From assembly GCA_903850725.1 (NCBI GenBank), contig CAINMG010000128.1:1-5250 (forward strand): 5,250 nt of DNA. Direction: 5' to 3'. This stretch comes from Candidatus Staskawiczbacteria bacterium. Lineage in GTDB: Bacteria > Patescibacteriota > Minisyncoccia > Minisyncoccales > Staskawiczbacteraceae. Each line of letters starts with the position of its first letter. Positions within the stretch are counted from its first letter, which is position 1. The position numbers and the translations under genes were made by a program. This document shows, one piece after another, positions 1 through 4,379 of the stretch. The notes beneath the pieces are model-generated. The model made no database searches, was not told where the DNA came from, and saw nothing but the letters and a program-made list of their open reading frames with translations.

Positions 1-54
1 ATTATTTAATTTTACTATTCCATTTTACTCCATTCTACTAATTTATACGCCCCT

Positions 55-79
55 ATGCAACTTATTCTTGCATTTTTTT
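55..79 (+). terminator. Weak candidate terminator in the left flank
   Basis: ATGCAA (55-60) and TTGCAT (68-73) form a 6-bp stem over a 7-base loop, and the T-run 73-79 follows directly. This fits a weak intrinsic terminator for a plus-strand gene lying before the window, although no such gene is visible here. The rest of 1-115 is AT-rich and shows no convincing coding frame. The only other pattern is ACGCCCC occurring twice (47-53 and 86-92). The stem is short, so chance is a real alternative. Confidence 0.35.
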
Positions 80-115
80 GTTTACACGCCCCACCCACAA
101 AATCTGTCAAATACC

Positions 116-144
116 TTGACAAGCTTGTTTAATTATGCTATAAT
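116..144 (+). promoter_or_regulatory. Consensus sigma-70-type promoter of the GC-rich unit
   Basis: TTGACA at 116-121 and TATAAT at 139-144 are both perfect consensus hexamers, separated by the optimal 17 bases. TG at 136-137 forms an extended -10 element. Seven bases past the -10 box puts the transcription start at about 151, which is exactly the first base of a stem-loop. A promoter this close to consensus should be strong and largely independent of activators. It drives the plus-strand genes starting at 267 and 951. No second promoter of comparable quality is seen before 951. Confidence 0.9.
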
Positions 145-150
145 TAATAC

Positions 151-266
151 ATAGTTAATTTGTGGGGTTTCTCACAAACTATAACGCGTAATTTTGCCCA
201 CGCGCCAAGGGGATCTTGGAAAGAGGTAAAAATCTTTTTTCCCGAGATGGGAGAAGGAGTCAAGTC
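151..266 (+). promoter_or_regulatory. Structured 5' leader of gene 1
   Basis: The predicted mRNA begins with a hairpin. TTTGTG (159-164) pairs with CACAAA (173-178), and ATAG (151-154) pairs with CTAT (179-182) below a 4-base bulge. Two abutting hairpins follow: CGCGT (185-189) with ACGCG (200-204), and CCAAG (205-209) with CTTGG (215-219), with no base between them. CCC at 197-199 in the first loop could pair with GGG at 210-212 in the second loop. A further stem (CCC 241-243 with GGG 249-251, extendable through A-U and G-U pairs) lies over the ribosome-binding site. I recognise no known riboswitch class. The leader could stabilise the transcript, control translation or be part of an undescribed RNA. 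The pairings were read by eye and not scored for energy. Confidence 0.55.
253..259 (+). promoter_or_regulatory. Strong Shine-Dalgarno site fixing the gene 1 start
   Basis: GAAGGAG lies 7 bases before the GTG at 267. It favours this GTG over the in-frame TTG at 216, which lies inside a leader hairpin and has no comparable site. A possible stem (235-243 with 249-257) would hide part of the site, so its access could be regulated. Confidence 0.8.
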
Positions 267-731
267 GTGAACGTTTCGAAGTTTGAGAGCATGGTTCGTG
301 AGTTCCCATTCCTTCGCAAACTCTTTGCCTGTGAACATTTGTCGGCAGAGACTATTGAGGAAATTCGAGTCCAATGTGTGGATCGAAATCTCCTCGAGGC
401 GAGGCCGGGCAGTTGGAACTACGACGCAGGAAGTTTCAACAACGCGGGGTTTCGTAATTTTTGGGTCGTGTGTCCTGGCGAAATTTTTCGTCTCAAGGAT
501 GCGCACTACAAGGATACTGCCTACGTTGGGGGTGGTTGGGTAAGAGAGGCTGGACTGATCGGCAATCAGCTTGTAGAACTTCTCGATCGTGAAATCGACT
601 ACATCGTCGAAAGCACAAACGAGTGGTATGACTGGGCGGACAGCGGTCCGGTGGTCATCGTCTACAAGATGAAGAATTTCGATTGGCAACGTTTCTGTGG
701 GCCCGCCATCGAACAGCACCAGCCTGCCTAA
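267..731 (+). CDS. Unrecognised 154-aa soluble protein (gene 1)
   Basis: I do not recognise this family and assign no function. The start is GTG 267, chosen because GAAGGAG precedes it by 7 bases. The in-frame TTG at 216 would add 17 residues encoded by the structured leader. The protein has no signal peptide or membrane helix. Residues 4-35 look helical and include FPFLRKLF. The centre (about 50-92) is rich in aromatics, Gly and Asn, with NFWVV, FRLKDAHYKD and YVGGGWVRE. Residues 97-140 include IDYIVESTNEWYDW followed by a hydrophobic strand, VVIVYKM. This reads as a compact alpha/beta fold. It is the first gene of the GC-rich unit, directly behind a consensus promoter. Its base composition differs sharply from the flanking genes. 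A long antisense open frame (144-779) overlaps it but lacks these expression signals. Confidence 0.75.
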   Translation: MNVSKFESMVREFPFLRKLFACEHLSAETIEEIRVQCVDRNLLEARPGSWNYDAGSFNNAGFRNFWVVCPGEIFRLKDAHYKDTAYVGGGWVREAGLIGNQLVELLDREIDYIVESTNEWYDWADSGPVVIVYKMKNFDWQRFCGPAIEQHQPA

Positions 732-753
732 CAAGCGGTCGTGCAAAAAACAA

Positions 754-787
754 GGGGAAGCGTCGCAGTTCGCTGCCACGCTTCCCT
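754..787 (+). terminator. Strong UUCG-capped hairpin after gene 1
   Basis: GGGAAGCGT (755-763) pairs perfectly with ACGCTTCCC (778-786), and 754/787 adds a G-U pair. After one C/C mismatch, GCAG (765-768) pairs with CTGC (773-776) around a UUCG loop. The hairpin lies 22 bases after the gene 1 stop codon. The plus-strand side has no T-run, so it may act as an mRNA 3'-end stabiliser, a processing site or an attenuator. Read on the minus strand, the stem is followed by TTGTTTTTT, which would make a better intrinsic terminator for antisense transcription. Confidence 0.75.
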
Positions 788-791
788 CTAC

Positions 792-825
792 TTCTCAGTT
801 CCGAAAATTGTTTCGGAGTTGAGAG
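792..825 (+). other. Long hairpin between genes 1 and 2
   Basis: Bases 793-806 pair with 811-824 around the four-base loop ATTG. The inner seven pairs (TCCGAAA with TTTCGGA) are perfect, and the outer part has two G-U pairs and otherwise Watson-Crick pairs. It begins 4 bases after the preceding hairpin, so the intergenic RNA carries two strong stem-loops in tandem. There is no T-run after it, so simple termination is unlikely. It could mark an RNA processing site that separates the two messages. Confidence 0.65.
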
Positions 826-855
826 AGTGGAAGTTCTTTACAAAAGACATGGCAT

Positions 856-914
856 CTCTGGGCCTAAAACACAGAGCGTAATATGCCGATGAAAGACGGC
901 ACGCTTGGCAAGCG
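856..914 (+). promoter_or_regulatory. Second structured leader, ahead of gene 2
   Basis: Three small hairpins are visible: CTCTG (856-860) with CAGAG (872-876), TGCCG (884-888) with CGGCA (897-901), and CGCTT (902-906) with AAGCG (910-914) over a 3-base loop. The last two abut with no gap, as in the gene 1 leader. GCGTAAT occurs at 876-882 and also at 186-192 in the first leader, 75 and 81 bases from the respective start codons. No good promoter is seen in 732-950, so this is probably internal to one transcript. Sequence identity with the first leader is otherwise low, so common origin is only possible. Confidence 0.4.
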
Positions 915-950
915 AAAACTGTTCCAATACTCGAACAAGAGAGAACTGCC

Positions 951-1676
951 GTGGCAACAAAAACGCTGTTCGAAGAAATCGTGAAAGAGGCGGAAATCAG
1001 TGTCAAGGATTGGCCGCATTTCCGCGATACGGGGTCGCGGGTCCAGTTCGCATTCGATTTGTTGGTGATTTGGAGTCGCATTCGGCGGTTCCTGCCCACC
1101 GACATCGAGGCGCTGAAAAATCTCGACCAGCTCGTCCGCTCGGAAATCAAGAATATCTACCAGGAAGTCCTCGCCCATTGCGAGAGCTTCTCGGCCGATG
1201 CTTGGTTCGCCCAGGCGACCGAACTGCATCGCGACTCGTTGCCCGATCCCAGTCACGATGATAGCGATTGGGCAATGGGCGTTCGCTCGTTCTTCCATCG
1301 CTTCGACGAGGTCTGCATGGCGATTAACGCTCTGTGCTCCCTCGTCCCTGCTTGGACGCCGTTCGTTTCCAAGGAGGATTCGGAGAAAATCTGCAAGCTC
1401 AGCAACGAGGTCTTCAAGGCCCAAAAGCTCTTGGAGGATCACCTCGATCAGTGCAATTTTCTTCAGGCCGGCGGACTGGCGATCGACGAGTGGAATGAGT
1501 TCCGGAATGATCTCATCACGTCCGACTTCGGTCTGTGGAAGCGTTCGCTTCACCTGCGCATCGTGGGCGAATACTACGTAATGTGCACTGTGGACCAAGA
1601 AGTCTGCAAGTGCTTCCCCGGGCAGGAGGAAGAGTGCCGCAAGTGGTGCGAACCCTGTGCAGCCGAGCTCATGTAG
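951..1676 (+). CDS. Unrecognised 241-aa protein with cysteine-rich tail (gene 2)
   Basis: I do not recognise this family. The start is GTG 951. The frame is open back to a TAA at 879-881, but no better start lies between, and AAGAGAGA (937-944) is a weak ribosome-binding site. Codons mostly end in G or C, as expected for a real gene at this GC content, which supports this strand over the 280-codon antisense frame (864-1706). The protein is soluble and mainly helical, with no signal peptide or membrane segment. Six cysteines lie near the end (212, 219, 221, 229, 233, 236), with CKC and CRKWCEPC spacing, which could bind a metal or form disulfides. Others lie at 77, 122, 129, 148 and 168. It is the second gene of the GC-rich unit, probably co-transcribed with the first gene across a 219-base structured spacer. 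Confidence 0.75.
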   Translation: MATKTLFEEIVKEAEISVKDWPHFRDTGSRVQFAFDLLVIWSRIRRFLPTDIEALKNLDQLVRSEIKNIYQEVLAHCESFSADAWFAQATELHRDSLPDPSHDDSDWAMGVRSFFHRFDEVCMAINALCSLVPAWTPFVSKEDSEKICKLSNEVFKAQKLLEDHLDQCNFLQAGGLAIDEWNEFRNDLITSDFGLWKRSLHLRIVGEYYVMCTVDQEVCKCFPGQEEECRKWCEPCAAELM

Positions 1677-1682
1677 AAAAAG

Positions 1683-1702
1683 GGGCTCTGATGCAATAGC
1701 CC
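1683..1702 (+). other. Small hairpin just after gene 2
   Basis: GGGCT (1683-1687) pairs with AGCCC (1698-1702) over a 10-base loop, 6 bases past the stop codon. It has no T-run. Together with the terminator at 1749-1783 it gives gene 2 two downstream hairpins, as gene 1 has. With only 5 bp and a large loop, it could be chance. Confidence 0.35.
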
Positions 1703-1748
1703 ACATGCCGAATTATGATTTATCACAAATATGGCAATTAAGCATCAA

Positions 1749-1783
1749 AGCCGCACAATCCTACAGGAAAGTGCGGCTGTTTT
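1749..1783 (+). terminator. Intrinsic terminator of the GC-rich unit
   Basis: AGCCGCAC (1749-1756) pairs with GTGCGGCT (1771-1778), and TCC/GGA inside the loop (1759-1761 with 1766-1768) can extend it. GTTTT follows at 1779-1783. The GC-rich 8-bp stem fits a rho-independent terminator for the plus-strand transcript, although the T-run is short. Composition turns AT-rich immediately after it, so it also marks the right edge of the unit. Confidence 0.7.
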
Positions 1784-1847
1784 CATACAAAAATATTCAA
1801 ATCAAAAATTATTAATCAAAAACTTTTTTTTATCTTTGCTTTTATTC

Positions 1848-1867
1848 ATCCTAACATATGTTAGGAT
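1848..1867. repeat. Perfect 20-bp palindrome
   Basis: ATCCTAACAT is followed directly by its exact reverse complement, with no spacer. A gapless 20-bp palindrome is more typical of a dimeric protein's DNA-binding site, or a cruciform, than of an RNA hairpin, which needs a loop. It lies at the junction between the GC-rich unit and the 3' end of the minus-strand genes, with no gene start nearby, so an ordinary operator role is not obvious. Confidence 0.75.
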
Positions 1868-1873
1868 AACTTT

Positions 1874-1903
1874 AGGTTGTCGCATGACAACCTGATATTT
1901 TTT
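1874..1903 (+). terminator. Plus-strand terminator at the junction
   Basis: AGGTTGTC (1874-1881) and GACAACCT (1886-1893) form a perfect 8-bp stem with loop GCAT. GATA and then six T residues (1898-1903) follow. This looks like a functional intrinsic terminator for plus-strand transcription, backing up the one at 1749-1783 and shielding the convergent minus-strand genes. On the minus strand no T-run follows the stem. Confidence 0.6.
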
Positions 1904-1909
1904 AATTGC

Positions 1910-1949
1910 AATATTCCAACATTCAATAGAATATTGGAATATTATTTTT
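1910..1949 (+). terminator. AT-rich hairpin at the 3' end of the minus-strand genes
   Basis: AATATTCCAA (1910-1919) pairs perfectly with TTGGAATATT (1934-1943). Inside, after a C/A mismatch, ATTC (1921-1924) pairs with GAAT (1929-1932) around AATA. TTTTT at 1945-1949 follows on the plus strand. It lies 17 bases beyond the stop codon of the DUF1295 gene, so its hairpin could also end or stabilise the minus-strand mRNA, although a T-run is lacking in that direction. No gene is seen in 1784-1960. Apart from these inverted repeats the stretch is plain AT-rich sequence. Confidence 0.55.
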
Positions 1950-1960
1950 ATGTTTTTTAA

Positions 1961-2728
1961 TTACTTTTTTGGGGGCATGGGAATAAATATGCTTGTTTTA
2001 TTTTTATACGCAATAAAATCAGGATTTCTTTGCATATTTTTTTCAAGCATAGGTATTCCAGATACCTTTGTTATTAAAAAAGTTATTGTTAATGGTCCGA
2101 TAATAGTTAAGGCTCCATAAGGGAAACTCAAAGCCAAAAGCCAAACTCCCCACCACAAAGTTACTTCTCCAAAATAATTTGGATGACGAGTATATTTCCA
2201 AAGTCCGGTTTGTAATATTTTGCCTTTATTTTCTTGATTTTTAATAAACTTTGCTAATTGCCAATCTCCAACTACTTCAAAAGTAAACCCTAAAAGCCAA
2301 ACTAAAATCCCTAAAATATCTAAAACATTTATAGAATCTGAATAATTTTTATTTATAATTAAAACTGGTAAAACAATCAAATATAAGAAAAATCCTTGCA
2401 AAATATAAACTTGAAAATATGATCTTATATAAAACCATTTGCCCCACTCTTTGCGCCAAGCCAAGTATCTATAATCCTCTGCCTTACCTTTGTTTCGTAA
2501 ATGAATATGCCATGCTAGTCGAACACCCCAAATTGTAACAAGCAAATTAACCAATATTGATTTTAAACCATTTTGCTCTACAGTAAAAAAAGTAAACCAA
2601 GCCAAAAGCACAAATCCCATTCCCCATGCAACATCAGCTATATCATTTCTTTTTTTTATCAAAGAAACCATAAACCAAAAGCTCATATAGAAAAATAATA
2701 CCAAAGCAGTTGTTAAAAAATAGTTCAT
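1961..2728 (-). CDS. DUF1295 family membrane protein (steroid 5-alpha-reductase-like)
   Basis: This 255-aa integral membrane protein has about six or seven helices. It carries the family hallmark near the C-terminus, GLWKYTRHPNYFGE (175-188), followed by a Trp-rich helix (LWWGVWLLAL) and the ending GIPMLEKNM...IFIPMPPK. ADVAWGMGF (31-39) near the N-terminus also fits. The length is normal for the family. DUF1295 is related to the C-terminal domain of steroid 5-alpha-reductases and to isoprenylcysteine methyltransferases, so action on a membrane lipid is plausible, but the substrate is unknown. Its ATG overlaps the TGA of the DUF2177 gene by 4 bases (ATGA, 2725-2728), which indicates translational coupling and makes it the last gene of the block. 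No Shine-Dalgarno site is seen. Confidence 0.92.
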   Translation of the reverse strand: MNYFLTTALVLFFYMSFWFMVSLIKKRNDIADVAWGMGFVLLAWFTFFTVEQNGLKSILVNLLVTIWGVRLAWHIHLRNKGKAEDYRYLAWRKEWGKWFYIRSYFQVYILQGFFLYLIVLPVLIINKNYSDSINVLDILGILVWLLGFTFEVVGDWQLAKFIKNQENKGKILQTGLWKYTRHPNYFGEVTLWWGVWLLALSFPYGALTIIGPLTITFLITKVSGIPMLEKNMQRNPDFIAYKNKTSIFIPMPPKK

Positions 2729-3123
2729 AATATAATTTTACTTATAATAAAATAAGTTACAGTTGAAACTGAAGATGCAAGCACTGCTCCCCAAGCCAAA
2801 TCAACTATAGTTACCAAAATAGGCCAATCCTTTGTTACTGCCAAATTAGTTAAATCATATGTAGCATAACAAACAAAACCAAACAAAGCACCAAAAAGTA
2901 AAGCATGTGTCCATTGGCCTTTTTCAATAGCTGGAGTAATAACAAAAACCACAAGACCTGTTATGAAAATCAAATAAAAGATAATTGCAGCTATCCAATT
3001 AACATCTGGCTTCATAAGATGCCCTATTTGCGCGCGATAAAAATCTTTAGCCACTACTCCCAGCCAAACCATATCAATAGCAAAAAATACTATTAAAGCT
3101 GTAATATAAAGTTTTGTAAACAT
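2725..3123 (-). CDS. DUF2177 family membrane protein
   Basis: This 132-aa membrane protein has about four helices (roughly 4-24, 43-64, 72-92 and 102-130). It matches the DUF2177 pattern: IDMVWLGVVAKDFYRAQIG (16-34) near the start, then FGFVCYATYDLTNLAV (81-96), a KDWP turn (98-101) and a final helix containing DLAWG. The length is typical. The biochemical role of the family is unknown. In several proteobacteria DUF2177 genes neighbour DUF1295, cyclopropane-fatty-acid synthase and photolyase genes. The pairing with DUF1295 seen here fits that association. The start codon lies one base after the stop of the TspO-like gene, and the end overlaps the DUF1295 start, so it is the middle gene of a tight three-gene operon. 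Confidence 0.9.
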   Translation of the reverse strand: MFTKLYITALIVFFAIDMVWLGVVAKDFYRAQIGHLMKPDVNWIAAIIFYLIFITGLVVFVITPAIEKGQWTHALLFGALFGFVCYATYDLTNLAVTKDWPILVTIVDLAWGAVLASSVSTVTYFIISKIIL

Positions 3124-3124
3124 A

Positions 3125-3898
3125 TTATTTAATTTTTAATTTTTTATAAAATATTTTACCCACAAAAAATACAAAGACAACTAAACATAAAATTATTGTG
3201 ATAATTATATTAGAATATTGTCCATTAAAACCTTCTGCTGATAAATGCTTAAGCAATATTCCAAGATAAGCCCAAACAAGCACCAAGCCATAAACAATGT
3301 TCTTATCTTTATTTGTCCTTAAAATACCAATAATAGCTCCTACAAGTAAAATTATACTTGTCCAAATAAAATCTCTTATTCCAAAACCATTCCAGCCAAT
3401 ACTTACCAAGAATACCGTAATATTTGCAATAGTTGCAACAGTTATCCAACCAAAATAAATACTAAATGGTGCATAAATAAAGAATTTTTCTTGTGGTATA
3501 AATTGCTCTTTATTGATAATATCAGCAATTTTAATGAGCAAAAAAAGCAATAAAAGCATAATTAAAACTGAAAGCCAAATAACATCATAATGCCAAGAAA
3601 ATATCCATAAAATATTAGCAAGACATGTAGCAATAAAAAATGGATTTATTTTTTTGATTACCTCTTCTGTTTTTTGATCTTTTTTTGCAAACTGATATAT
3701 TACATATCCTAAAAGTAAAAGGTATATTAAACCCCAAATAGAAAATGTCACGCCAGCTGGAGCAAAAAGATTTGGGTAATCATTTGATATTTGACCAGTA
3801 GAGCGATTATTTAAAGGCAAACCATTTGCCAAATAATTTACCACTACCATAGCAATATACGAAACTACTGCAATAATTTTTATAGTTATATTTTTCAT
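3125..3898 (-). CDS. Long TspO/MBR-like tryptophan-rich membrane protein
   Basis: This 257-aa membrane protein has about eight hydrophobic segments. FAPAGVTFSIWGLIYLLLLG (45-64) is the signature of the long branch of the TspO/MBR family, often annotated as tryptophan-rich sensory protein. Tryptophans recur in later helices (98, 102, 108, 151, 169, 179, 209). Classical TspO has about 160 residues and five helices and binds porphyrins or sterol-like ligands. This longer form has extra helices and its ligand is unknown, so porphyrin binding should not be assumed. It is the first gene of the tight trio with DUF2177 and DUF1295. Its ATG follows an AT-only 16-base gap after the 60-aa gene and has no Shine-Dalgarno site. 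Confidence 0.85.
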   Translation of the reverse strand: MKNITIKIIAVVSYIAMVVVNYLANGLPLNNRSTGQISNDYPNLFAPAGVTFSIWGLIYLLLLGYVIYQFAKKDQKTEEVIKKINPFFIATCLANILWIFSWHYDVIWLSVLIMLLLLFLLIKIADIINKEQFIPQEKFFIYAPFSIYFGWITVATIANITVFLVSIGWNGFGIRDFIWTSIILLVGAIIGILRTNKDKNIVYGLVLVWAYLGILLKHLSAEGFNGQYSNIIITIILCLVVFVFFVGKIFYKKLKIK

Positions 3899-3914
3899 AA
3901 ATTTATTAATTAAT

Positions 3915-4097
3915 TTATAAGTCTTTTTTCCTTTTATCTTGTTTATGCTTAATTATACGCGTCATTCTATTTTTAGCTAAAGAGCCCCAGTCCAATGTGC
4001 CGACTGCAGTCATAATGGCATTTTTTTCTTGTGCAGTAAATTTATATTTTTTAAGCATTAAAAATAAAATTTCAATTGCTTTTTTATAATCTGTCAT
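3915..4097 (-). CDS. Unrecognised 60-aa basic protein
   Basis: I do not recognise this small protein. Residues 1-30 look like a helix pair (KKAIEILFLMLKKYKFT, then AQEKNAIMTAVGTL), and the tail from 44 onward is strongly basic (RMTRIIKHKQDKRKKDL), which could bind nucleic acid. It has no membrane segment. The gene fits neatly between its neighbours, 16 bases from each, on the same strand and with the same AT-rich composition. That placement and the lack of a competing frame are the main support. It is probably co-transcribed with ywbE upstream and the TspO-like gene downstream. Confidence 0.65.
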   Translation of the reverse strand: MTDYKKAIEILFLMLKKYKFTAQEKNAIMTAVGTLDWGSLAKNRMTRIIKHKQDKRKKDL

Positions 4098-4113
4098 AAT
4101 TCTAATAAATTAT

Positions 4114-4353
4114 TTATATTAAACCCTCAATACATTCTTCTCCATTAATTATTTCATATGTAGGGTAAATCTTTTGAACTCTACCAACTTGCCCATCTTC
4201 AAGCATTACCTTAATACCTCTATGATGATTTGCAGAACTAGTCAAAATTCTTCCCACCTTTCCGTGTGTCAATTTTCCTGTAGGTTGGTCTTTTTTAAGA
4301 ACAATATCAACCTCTGCTCCAATTTTAATATTTGCTCTATTTACTCCATCCAT
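4114..4353 (-). CDS. ywbE: YwbE family protein
   Basis: This 79-aa soluble protein closely follows the YwbE (DUF2196) pattern. RANIKIGAEVDIVLKKDQ (6-23) is followed by TGKLTHGKVGRILT, a His-containing turn (NHHRGIKVML) and DGQVGRVQKIYP. The Gly- and Val-rich beta pattern resembles a small beta-barrel. Bacillus YwbE is a little shorter, and here about 15 extra residues (YEIINGEECIEGLI) extend the C-terminus. The cellular role of the family is not established. The ATG lies 26 bases after the mscL stop codon. The spacer is almost pure A/T with no Shine-Dalgarno site. Confidence 0.93.
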   Translation of the reverse strand: MDGVNRANIKIGAEVDIVLKKDQPTGKLTHGKVGRILTSSANHHRGIKVMLEDGQVGRVQKIYPTYEIINGEECIEGLI

Positions 4354-4379
4354 AAATTATTGATTAATTTTTAATTTAT

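Noticed and set aside
47..92. Direct repeat ACGCCCC (47-53 and 86-92)
   Set aside because: There are only two copies of 7 bases with irregular context. This is not enough for a CRISPR, iteron or target-site duplication call.
216..266. Upstream TTG start for gene 1
   Set aside because: It lies inside a leader hairpin and lacks a comparable ribosome-binding site, while GTG 267 has GAAGGAG at ideal spacing.
144..779. Long minus-strand open frame (211 codons) overlapping gene 1
   Set aside because: It is antisense to gene 1, which has a consensus promoter and a strong ribosome-binding site. Long antisense frames are common in GC-richer coding DNA. The frame also runs into the promoter's -10 region.
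726..825. Integron attC-like start (GCCTAAC at the end of gene 1)
   Set aside because: GCCTAAC matches the consensus of one attC end, but the required complementary GTTAGGC-type end is missing. The nearest candidate, GTTGAGA, does not fit. The region folds as two separate hairpins, and no similar site follows gene 2.
864..1706. Long minus-strand open frame (280 codons) overlapping gene 2
   Set aside because: The plus-strand frame shows codons mostly ending in G or C and belongs to the same transcription unit as gene 1. The antisense frame is best explained as its shadow.
1..1960. Terminal inverted repeats or target-site duplications around the GC-rich unit
   Set aside because: Comparing both flanks by eye gave only short AT-rich matches (such as TATTCCA) expected by chance. 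No transposase or integrase gene is present.
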